DNA of 16,496 nucleotides, taken from the NCBI GenBank assembly GCA_031404455.1, contig JANNHP010000091.1:1-16496 (forward strand), in the 5' to 3' direction. The position numbers were made by a program, and so were the translations under genes. The stretch comes from JANNHP01 sp031404455 (GTDB lineage: Bacteria > Planctomycetota > JAJSAM01 > JAJVHW01). Below the pieces are notes generated by a model. The model saw nothing but the letters and a program-made list of their open reading frames with translations. It did not search any database and was not told where the DNA came from. Below, in pieces: positions 7,496-13,612 of the stretch (its first letter is position 1; the number at the start of each line of letters is the position of its first letter).

Positions 7496-8661
7496 CCCGC
7501 ACGACCGACGACATCGTCGCCGAGTGCGAGACGCTCTACTACGACGTCGACTTCGCCCCTGCGCGCAACTGGAAGGCCGAGGCGGCCGGCCGCAAGGTCG
7601 TCGGCTTCCTCCCGGTCTTCGCGCCGCGCGAGGTCGTGCACGCGGCCGGCGCCTTCCCGCTCGGCGTCATCGGCGCGGGCGACTGGCTCGAGGTCATCCG
7701 CGGCGACGCGTACTACCAGAGCTACCTCTGCCACATCCCGCGCAGCGTCGTCGAACTCGCCGTCTCCGGGCACATGGACTTCGTGGACGGAATGCTCTTC
7801 CCGTCCACCTGCGACGTGATCCGCAACCTCTCCGGCGTGTGGCAGATGCTGCGGCCCGAGACGTTCGTCCGCTACGTGGACGTGCCGCAGAACTTCGACC
7901 TCGAGATCGGCGGCCGCTTCTGGGAGGGCGAACTGCGCACGCTCGCCCGCGACCTCTCGGGGCTCACGGGCGTCGAGGTGACCGACGCTCGCCTCGCCGA
8001 GTCGATCCGCCTCTACGATGAGAATCGCCGCGCCGTGGACGACCTCTACGCGCTGCGCCGAGACGAGCCCGCGAAGGCGCCGACGTCGGAGGTCTATCTC
8101 GTCCTGCGCGCGGGCAACGTGCTCCACGTGGAGACGCACACGAAGCTCTGCCGCGAGTACATCGCCGCGGCGAAGGTCAGCGTGCGGCCGAAGCTCGACT
8201 CGAGCCGCGTCGTGGTCGTCGGGGCGTTCTGCGAACAGCCGCCGCTCGGACTCATCAAGACGATCGAACGCAGCGGGTGCTCGGTCGTGGACGACGACTT
8301 CATCCTGGTCTCGCGGTGGTACACGAAACCGGTCGGCTCCGAAGGAGGCGGCTTCCAGGCGCTCGCGCGCGCGTTCGTCCGTAACTCGATCCCGACGGCC
8401 ACGATGTACTCCTTCCGCGCGGGCCGCGGGCAGGCCGTGATCGAACGCGTCCGCGCGGCGAGGGCCGATGGGGTGATCTTCGCAGCGCCGAGCTTCTGCA
8501 CGCCGGCGCTCCTCGACCAGCCGATGCTGACCGACGCGCTCGACAAGGCGGGCATCCCCTACACGGCGTTCAAGTACGCGGAGAACACCGGGCAGTTCCA
8601 GCCGATCCGGGAGCAGACGGGCACGTTCGCCGACAGCATGAAACTCTGGAGCGTCGCATGA
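7492..8661 (+). CDS. bcrC: Benzoyl-CoA reductase (class I) subunit C
   Basis: This 389-residue protein belongs to the 2-hydroxyglutaryl-CoA dehydratase D-component (HgdB/FldB-like) family. With BcrB it forms the catalytic half of ATP-dependent benzoyl-CoA reductase, which transfers two electrons into the aromatic ring. Candidate [4Fe-4S] ligands are Cys80 (SYLCHIPRS), Cys107 (FPSTCDVIRNL) and Cys336 (PSFCTPALLDQP), the three conserved positions of the family. The length agrees with the roughly 43-kDa BcrC of Thauera. It starts with GTG 7492 inside the stop of dch (GTGA overlap) and ends in an ATGA overlap with bcrB. Order and sizes of the next three genes match the known bcrCBAD set. The BcrC rather than BcrB assignment uses gene order and length. 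Confidence 0.94.
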   Translation: MTRTTDDIVAECETLYYDVDFAPARNWKAEAAGRKVVGFLPVFAPREVVHAAGAFPLGVIGAGDWLEVIRGDAYYQSYLCHIPRSVVELAVSGHMDFVDGMLFPSTCDVIRNLSGVWQMLRPETFVRYVDVPQNFDLEIGGRFWEGELRTLARDLSGLTGVEVTDARLAESIRLYDENRRAVDDLYALRRDEPAKAPTSEVYLVLRAGNVLHVETHTKLCREYIAAAKVSVRPKLDSSRVVVVGAFCEQPPLGLIKTIERSGCSVVDDDFILVSRWYTKPVGSEGGGFQALARAFVRNSIPTATMYSFRAGRGQAVIERVRAARADGVIFAAPSFCTPALLDQPMLTDALDKAGIPYTAFKYAENTGQFQPIREQTGTFADSMKLWSVA

Positions 8662-9974
8662 CACCCACCGCATCCGCCGACGCCATGCCCTCGCTCAAGG
8701 ACGACAGCATGCTCCGTCAGAAGGAACTGATCGGGAGCTACTACAAGCGCCTCGCGGACGCTCCGAAGACGAACACGAAAACCGTCGCCACGTTCGTCCC
8801 CGGCAACCTCACCGAGCTGATCTCGTGCTTCGGCACCGTGCCGATCCTCCCCGAGATCAACGCGCTGCAGTCCGGCATGCGCAAGCTCTCCGGCAACTAC
8901 ATCGCCGAAGCCGAGCGCCAGGGTCACTCCGAGGACGTCTGCACGTACGTGAAGTGCGACATCGGCATGTCGGAGGCGGGCAACATCGGCCCGACCGGCG
9001 AGAAGCTCCCGAACCCCGACCTCCTGCTCCTCTCGTACACGGGCTGCTTCACGTTCATGAAGTGGTTCGAACTCCTGCGCGAGCGCTACGGGTGCCCCTC
9101 CACGATGCTCCACGTGCCGTACCAGGGCCGCGGCGAGATCACGCCGGAGATGAAGCGGTACGTCGTCGAGCAGTTGGAACGCGTGGTGATCCCCGACCTC
9201 GAGAAGCTCTCGGGTGCGAGGTTCGACATCGATCTCCTCCGCGAGAAGCTCGCACTCTCGGCGAAGGCCGAGGACGACCTCGTCTACGTGTGGGAGTCGG
9301 CGAAGAACCGGCCGTCGCCCATCGACGGCTACTTCGGCGGCGTCTACTACATCGGGCCGATCTTCACGGCGTTCCGCGGTTCGCAGGAGGGCTGCGACTA
9401 CTACGCGATGCTCCGCCGCGAGATCGAAGAGCGCGTGCGCGAGAAGCGCGGTCCCATGACGCCCGAGGGCGAGATGACGACTGAGAAGTTCCGTCTCGTC
9501 GTCGAAGGACCGCCCAACTGGACGAGCTTCCGCGAGTTCTGGAAGATGTTCACCGACGAGGGCGCGGTGGTCGTCGCCTCCACGTACACGAAGGTCGGCG
9601 GCCTCTACGACCGCGGCTTCCGCCACGATCCGAAGGACCCGCTCGGCTCGCTCGCCGAGTACTGCATGGGCTGCTACACGAACCTCTCGCTGCCCGAGCG
9701 CGTGAAGTTCATCGCGAAGTACGTCGAGGACTACCAGGCCGACGGCTTCCTCATCAACTCGGTGAAGAGCTGCGCCAGCTTCAGCGCGGGTCAGCTCCCG
9801 ATCCTGCGCGAGGTCGAGCGCCTCACGGGCCGCACCGGCGGCTTCATCGAGAGCGACCTCGTGGACCCGCGCTACTTCAGCGCGGCCAACATCAAGAACC
9901 GCATCGAGAGCTACCTGCAGATGGTGGAACAGAAGCGCACGGCTTGCGTCAACGTGGCGGGAGTCGGCGCATGA
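8658..9974 (+). CDS. bcrB: Benzoyl-CoA reductase (class I) subunit B
   Basis: This is the second catalytic-half subunit of class I benzoyl-CoA reductase (438 residues, as expected for BcrB of about 50 kDa), also homologous to 2-hydroxyacyl-CoA dehydratase components. It holds an iron-sulfur cluster and, with BcrC, the substrate site. Visible blocks include NLTELISCFGTVPILPEINA (50-69), YVKCDIGMSEAGNIGPTGE (97-115), LSYTGCFTFMKWFELL (125-140) and INSVKSCASFS (366-376). Cysteines 57, 100, 130 and 372 are in conserved-looking contexts, so likely cluster ligands are among them. A further pair is CMGC (336-339). The start is ATG 8658 in an ATGA overlap with bcrC. ATG 8685 (MPSLKDD) is a less likely alternative because it breaks the overlap. 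The gene ends in an ATGA overlap with bcrA. Confidence 0.94.
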   Translation: MTPTASADAMPSLKDDSMLRQKELIGSYYKRLADAPKTNTKTVATFVPGNLTELISCFGTVPILPEINALQSGMRKLSGNYIAEAERQGHSEDVCTYVKCDIGMSEAGNIGPTGEKLPNPDLLLLSYTGCFTFMKWFELLRERYGCPSTMLHVPYQGRGEITPEMKRYVVEQLERVVIPDLEKLSGARFDIDLLREKLALSAKAEDDLVYVWESAKNRPSPIDGYFGGVYYIGPIFTAFRGSQEGCDYYAMLRREIEERVREKRGPMTPEGEMTTEKFRLVVEGPPNWTSFREFWKMFTDEGAVVVASTYTKVGGLYDRGFRHDPKDPLGSLAEYCMGCYTNLSLPERVKFIAKYVEDYQADGFLINSVKSCASFSAGQLPILREVERLTGRTGGFIESDLVDPRYFSAANIKNRIESYLQMVEQKRTACVNVAGVGA

Positions 9975-11299
9975 AGACCTACCTCGGCATCGACCTCGGC
10001 TCGACGACGAGCAAGGCCGTCATCCTCGACGAGAAGGGCGAGATCCTGGGCAAGGGCATCACGAACAGCCGCTCGAACTACGAGATGGCGTCGTCGGTCG
10101 CGCGGACCGAGGCCTACGTCAACGCGAAGTTCACGCTCTTCCGCCGCGCGCTGCCGACGGGCGTCGGAGCCGAACAGCTCGCGGAGGACCTCGAGCAGAG
10201 CTTCCGCCTCGAGCAGTACCTGGCCCAACTCCGGCTCCTCGAGCGTTTCGCGGGTGAGGCCTTGGACGGCACGCGGTACGCCCTCGTGCGGGCGGAAGCG
10301 AAGCCGCGCCTCGCCGGTGTCTTCCAGCAGATGCGTGACGAATCCTCGACGCTCTTCCGCCGCGCCTCGCGGCGCAAGAGCGACTTCTTCCGCGACCTCG
10401 CGGGCAGCTCCTTCCAGCACATCGCCGAGAAGCTCGCCGATCCGCAGACGGCGAACTTCTCGATGATGCTCTCGCTCTTCGACAAGGCGATCCTGAAGGT
10501 CGAGAACGAGCCGGTGGAGCTCGGCTTCGACGCCAACATCGACGCGGCGCTCGAACGCGTCCTCGCGGGTGCGCCCGCCGGTTCGCGCGAGATCTGGCGC
10601 GACGCCGCGCAGACGGCGCGGTCCACGGTGATCGAAGAGGTCCGCGGCGTCGGCACGGGCTACGGCCGCGCGCGGCTGCCCTTCCCGAAGGACCGGATCA
10701 GGAGCGAGATCCTCTGCCACGGTCTCGGCGCGCACGCGATGTTCCCGAACACGAAGACCGTGCTCGACATCGGCGGCCAGGACACGAAGGCGATCCAGGT
10801 CGATCCCGAGGGCATCGTCACGAGCTTTCAGATGAACGACCGCTGCGCCGCCGGCTGCGGGCGCTACCTCGGCTACATCGCCGACGAGATGAACCTCGGC
10901 CTCCACGAACTCGGTCCTCTCGCGCAGACGAGCAAGCGCACGGTGCGGATCTCGTCCACCTGCACGGTGTTCGCGGGCGCCGAACTGCGCGACCGGCTGA
11001 CGCTCGGCGAGAAACGCGAGGACATCCTCGCGGGCCTGCACCGCGCGATCATCCTGCGCGCGATGAGCCTCCTCGCCCGCTCGGGCGGCATCGAGGACGA
11101 GTTCACGTTCACGGGCGGCGTGGCGAACAACCCCGCGGCCGTGGATGCGCTGAAGCTCCTCGTGAAGGAGAACTACGGCGAGCGCAAGCTGAACATCTCG
11201 CCCGGGTCCATCTACACGGGAGCACTCGGCGCGGCACTCTTCGCGCGGCGCGACGCGATCGCCGCGGAACTGCAGACGGCGCAGGAGGCGGCTGCATGA
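9971..11299 (+). CDS. bcrA: Benzoyl-CoA reductase (class I) subunit A, ATPase/electron activator
   Basis: This 442-residue ASKHA-fold ATPase belongs to the BcrA/BcrD/HgdC activator family. With BcrD it binds ATP and a shared [4Fe-4S] cluster, and it drives low-potential electrons from ferredoxin into BcrBC. It shows phosphate-1 GIDLGSTTSK (6-15), phosphate-2 DIGGQDTK (266-273) and the adenosine loop FTGGVANNP (380-388). The likely bridging-cluster cysteines are Cys292 (NDRCAAGCG) and Cys331 (SSTCTVF), 39 residues apart, the same spacing I recall for Cys127 and Cys166 of HgdC. It is much longer than a simple activator (about 260-280 residues) because of a helical insertion between phosphate-1 and phosphate-2 (about 45-235), which is normal for BcrA. 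ATGA overlaps join it to bcrB and bcrD. Confidence 0.95.
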   Translation: MKTYLGIDLGSTTSKAVILDEKGEILGKGITNSRSNYEMASSVARTEAYVNAKFTLFRRALPTGVGAEQLAEDLEQSFRLEQYLAQLRLLERFAGEALDGTRYALVRAEAKPRLAGVFQQMRDESSTLFRRASRRKSDFFRDLAGSSFQHIAEKLADPQTANFSMMLSLFDKAILKVENEPVELGFDANIDAALERVLAGAPAGSREIWRDAAQTARSTVIEEVRGVGTGYGRARLPFPKDRIRSEILCHGLGAHAMFPNTKTVLDIGGQDTKAIQVDPEGIVTSFQMNDRCAAGCGRYLGYIADEMNLGLHELGPLAQTSKRTVRISSTCTVFAGAELRDRLTLGEKREDILAGLHRAIILRAMSLLARSGGIEDEFTFTGGVANNPAAVDALKLLVKENYGERKLNISPGSIYTGALGAALFARRDAIAAELQTAQEAAA

Positions 11300-12135
11300 G
11301 AGACGGGACGACGACCGCGGGCGGCATCGACATCGGAGCGGGCGCGGTCAAGGCCGCGATCGTCAGCCGCGGAGCGGGCGGCGAGAAGCTCCTCGGCTGC
11401 CACGTGGAGCGACTGCGCCGCCGCGATCCGCGCGCTGTCGTCGAGGAGGTCTGGCGCACGGCGCTCGAGAAGGCCGAGGTCGCGGCGGACGCCATCGACT
11501 ACGTCGCGACGACGGGCGAGGGCGAGATCGTCGACTTCCGCACCGGGCACTTCTACTCCATGACCACGCACGCCCGCGGCGGTCGGTTCCTCGTCCCCGA
11601 GGCGAACCTCGTGCTCGACGCGGGAGCGCTGCACGCGCGCGCGATGCTCGTGGACAAGACGAACCGCCCGGTCAGCTATCGCATGACCGGACAGTGCGCG
11701 TCGGGCTCGGGGCAGTTCCTCGAGAACATCGCGCGCTACCTCGGCGTCACGCTCGACGAGGTCGGCGAACTCTCCCTCAGGTCGCAGAACCCCGAGGTCG
11801 TCTCGTCGATCTGCGCTGTCCTCGCCGAGACGGACGTCATCAACATGGTCAGCCGCGGGATCTCGACGTCCGACATCCTGAAGGGCATCCACCTCTCGAT
11901 GGCCGGGCGCTTCGCGCGCATCGTCGCGTCGCTCTCGAAGGAGGGCATCCTCGTGATGACGGGCGGCCTCGCGTCCGACACGGGGCTCGTCGCCGCGACC
12001 GACCAGGAACTGCGCAAGGTCGGCGCGAAGATCGAGGTGCGTTCGCATCCGCTCTCGATCCAGGCGGGCGCCATCGGCGCCGGTCTCTGGGGAGCGTTCC
12101 GTCACGACAAGCTGGCCGCAGCGGCGGCGGGCTAG
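11296..12135 (+). CDS. bcrD: Benzoyl-CoA reductase (class I) subunit D, ATPase/electron activator
   Basis: This is the second ASKHA ATPase subunit (279 residues, as expected for BcrD of about 30 kDa). It pairs with BcrA around a shared [4Fe-4S] cluster. Phosphate-1 is GIDIGAGAVKAA (10-21), the adenosine loop is MTGGLASDTG (221-230), and the cluster cysteines are Cys134 (TGQCASGSGQFLE) and Cys173 (SSICAVLAETDV), 39 residues apart as in BcrA. The phosphate-2 site reads LDAGALHARAM (107-117) instead of DIGGQDxK. As I remember it, BcrD proteins generally have this GALH form, so it is not damage. Blocks YVATTGEGE, TGHFYSMTTHARGG and MVSRGIS look very close to Thauera-type BcrD. It starts in an ATGA overlap with bcrA. 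The SDR gene follows after 10 nt. Confidence 0.95.
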   Translation: MRDGTTTAGGIDIGAGAVKAAIVSRGAGGEKLLGCHVERLRRRDPRAVVEEVWRTALEKAEVAADAIDYVATTGEGEIVDFRTGHFYSMTTHARGGRFLVPEANLVLDAGALHARAMLVDKTNRPVSYRMTGQCASGSGQFLENIARYLGVTLDEVGELSLRSQNPEVVSSICAVLAETDVINMVSRGISTSDILKGIHLSMAGRFARIVASLSKEGILVMTGGLASDTGLVAATDQELRKVGAKIEVRSHPLSIQAGAIGAGLWGAFRHDKLAAAAAG

Positions 12136-12145
12136 GAGGGCGGCG

Positions 12146-12862
12146 ATGTCCGGCACGGCTGGACTCTCGGGGCGCACGGCGGTCGTGACCGGCGGTGCCT
12201 CGGGAATCGGCGCGGCGCTCGTCGCGCGGCTTGGCGCGGCGGGTGTGAAGGTGGCGTCGATCGACGTGCGACCCGCGCCCGGAGCGCTCCTCTCGGTCGA
12301 GACCGACGTCGGCGACCCGGCGGCCGTCCACGTCGCGGTGCAGCGGATCGCCGTCGAACTCGGCGCGCCGACGCTTGCCGTCCACTGCGCGGGAATCACG
12401 CGCGACGCAATGCTCTGGAAGCTCGAACCCGACGACTGGGACGTAGTGCTTCGCGTCAACCTCTCGGGCGCGTGGCACCTCATCCGTGCGGTCGTGCCGC
12501 ATCTCCGCTCGGCCGGCGGCGGCAGCGTGGTGCTCGTCGGCAGCATCAACGGCGCGCGCGGGAAGATCGGTCAGTCGGCGTACGCCGCGAGCAAGGCGGG
12601 ACTCGTCGGGCTCGCGAAGACGGCCGCGCGCGAGCTCGGCCGCTTCGGCGCGCGCGTCAACGTGGTAGCGCCGGGCTTCGTCGTCACGCCGATGACCGCG
12701 GCGCTCGCCGACGAGTTCCGCGCGAAGGCGATCGCGGAGACCACGCTCGGCCGTGTCGCCGAGCCGGAGGACATCGCGGGAGCGATCGAGTTCCTGCTCT
12801 CGCCCGCCGCCAGGCACATCACCGGACACGTGCTGAACGTGGACGGCGGGCAGGACATCTAG
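12146..12862 (+). CDS. SDR-family dehydrogenase, possible 3-hydroxypimeloyl-CoA dehydrogenase
   Basis: This classical short-chain dehydrogenase/reductase (238 residues) resembles FabG and 3-hydroxyacyl-CoA dehydrogenases. It shows the cofactor motif TGGASGIG (15-22), Asp40 after the second strand (favours NAD), HCAG (80-83) in place of the usual NNAG, catalytic Ser133, Tyr146 and Lys150 (YAASK), and a C-terminal GHVLNVDGGQDI. ATG 12146 has GGAGGG 5 nt upstream, overlapping the bcrD stop, so it belongs to the operon. The pathway product 3-hydroxypimeloyl-CoA needs oxidation to 3-oxopimeloyl-CoA, which would suit an NAD-dependent SDR placed here. That role is inference. An unrelated 3-oxoacyl reductase or cyclic alcohol dehydrogenase cannot be excluded from sequence alone. 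Confidence 0.85.
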   Translation: MSGTAGLSGRTAVVTGGASGIGAALVARLGAAGVKVASIDVRPAPGALLSVETDVGDPAAVHVAVQRIAVELGAPTLAVHCAGITRDAMLWKLEPDDWDVVLRVNLSGAWHLIRAVVPHLRSAGGGSVVLVGSINGARGKIGQSAYAASKAGLVGLAKTAARELGRFGARVNVVAPGFVVTPMTAALADEFRAKAIAETTLGRVAEPEDIAGAIEFLLSPAARHITGHVLNVDGGQDI

Positions 12863-12900
12863 GAGGAACACGCCCCCACCCAGTCACGGCAGACGAGTGG

Positions 12901-13031
12901 TCTCGGTAGGGGCAATGGCGCCGGGCCCTACGAGTCCGTCCGGTGGACGGACTCGCGGCGACCCCCGTGTCCGCCCCCGCCCGCACCCCAATGCCACGTT
13001 GGGCGGACACAGGGGTCCGCCCCTACCGAGA
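12901..13031. repeat. Palindromic element with 13-bp terminal inverted repeats
   Basis: The ends are perfect inverted repeats: TCTCGGTAGGGGC (12901-12913) and GCCCCTACCGAGA (13019-13031). Inside are GTAGGG/CCCTAC (12906-12931), an 11-bp perfect hairpin with a 3-nt loop (12931-12955), and a 16-bp stem with one mismatch (12961-12976 with 13001-13016; GTGTCCGCCC against GGGCGGACAC) whose loop contains CCCAA/TTGGG. The structure suggests a REP- or MITE-like element. No transposase lies nearby and I see no target-site duplication. It sits between the SDR and the GNAT gene and could also affect transcript ends. Confidence 0.75.
12931..12955 (+). terminator. Strong hairpin after the operon, possible terminator or 3' end stabiliser
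   Basis: CGAGTCCGTCC and GGACGGACTCG pair perfectly around a GGT loop, 68 nt after the stop of the last operon gene. There is no T-run after it, so intrinsic termination is uncertain. A transcript-end or mRNA-stability role is plausible, and it is also part of the palindromic element. Confidence 0.35.
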
Positions 13032-13086
13032 GAACGCTTGCACACGCGGTGATCTGGCCGCTCGCAACGCGAAGGAGATCGAAGTG

Positions 13087-13569
13087 ATGAACGACCAGGA
13101 ACTCGACGACGGGACGCTCGCGACGGACGCCGTCGCCGTCCGAGAACTGCGCGAGGGCGACCTCGCGTCGCTCGTGAAGATCGACCGCGCGTCCACGGGC
13201 CGTGCGCGCCGCGAGTACTACGAGTCGAAGGTGAAGTGCGCCGTCGCCGAGTCGAAGCTGCGCACGAGCCTCGTCGCGGAACTCGACGGGCACGTCGTCG
13301 GCTTCCTGATCGCGCGCGTCTTCTACGGCGAGTTCGGCCACGCGGAGCCCGTCGCGGTGATCGACTCCGTCGGCGTCGATCCCGCCTTCCGGAAGAAGCA
13401 CGTCGGCCAGGCGCTCGTCCGTCAGCTCCTGATGAATCTCCAGGGACTGCGCGTCGAGCGCGTCGAGACGATGGTGGACTGGACGCAGATGGACCTCCTC
13501 AGCTTCCTGATGAAGTCCGGCTTCCGGCCCGCGCCGCGGCTCTGCCTGGAACGGTCGCTCGCGCCGTAG
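13087..13569 (+). CDS. GNAT-family N-acetyltransferase
   Basis: This 160-residue protein has the GCN5-related acetyltransferase fold. The acetyl-CoA-binding motif is VIDSVGVDPAFRKKHVGQAL (91-110), with the strand-loop-helix pattern ending in a variant R/Q-x-x-G-x-A (KKHVGQA). It is followed by NLQGLRVERVETMVDW and a C-terminal FLMKSGFRPAPRL typical of motif B. ATG 13087 has AAGGAG 9 nt upstream; GTG 13084 in the same frame would sit 6 nt from that site. The frame stays open upstream to 12943, but that part is formed by the palindromic element and is not a natural N-terminus. The target could be a protein lysine or amino terminus, or a small amine; sequence cannot tell. It follows the benzoyl-CoA operon in the same direction but about 225 nt away, so cotranscription is uncertain. 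Confidence 0.85.
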   Translation: MNDQELDDGTLATDAVAVRELREGDLASLVKIDRASTGRARREYYESKVKCAVAESKLRTSLVAELDGHVVGFLIARVFYGEFGHAEPVAVIDSVGVDPAFRKKHVGQALVRQLLMNLQGLRVERVETMVDWTQMDLLSFLMKSGFRPAPRLCLERSLAP

Positions 13570-13612
13570 GCACGAGCGCGAGAAGTCAACGAGGACCGTC
13601 CCCGAAACTGCC

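Noticed and set aside
7492..12135. Possible 2-hydroxyglutaryl-CoA or lactoyl-CoA dehydratase with its activator instead of benzoyl-CoA reductase
   Set aside because: Those systems have a single short activator. Here there are two different ASKHA subunits (442 and 279 residues), two catalytic subunits in the CBAD order, and Had/Oah/Dch beside them.
11296..12135. BcrD seemingly broken at its phosphate-2 motif
   Set aside because: The GALH form agrees with what I recall of working BcrD proteins, and all other motifs and the full length are intact.
4507..12862. Rhodopseudomonas-type (BadDEFG with BadKHI) pathway
   Set aside because: The long 368-residue Oah and the medium-chain zinc dehydrogenase Had indicate the 6-hydroxycyclohexene route rather than the cyclohexene-carboxyl-CoA route.
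12943..13086. Upstream extension of the GNAT frame by 48 codons
   Set aside because: The extension is read from the palindromic element and lacks a ribosome site, whereas ATG 13087 has AAGGAG at suitable distance and begins the family-like sequence.
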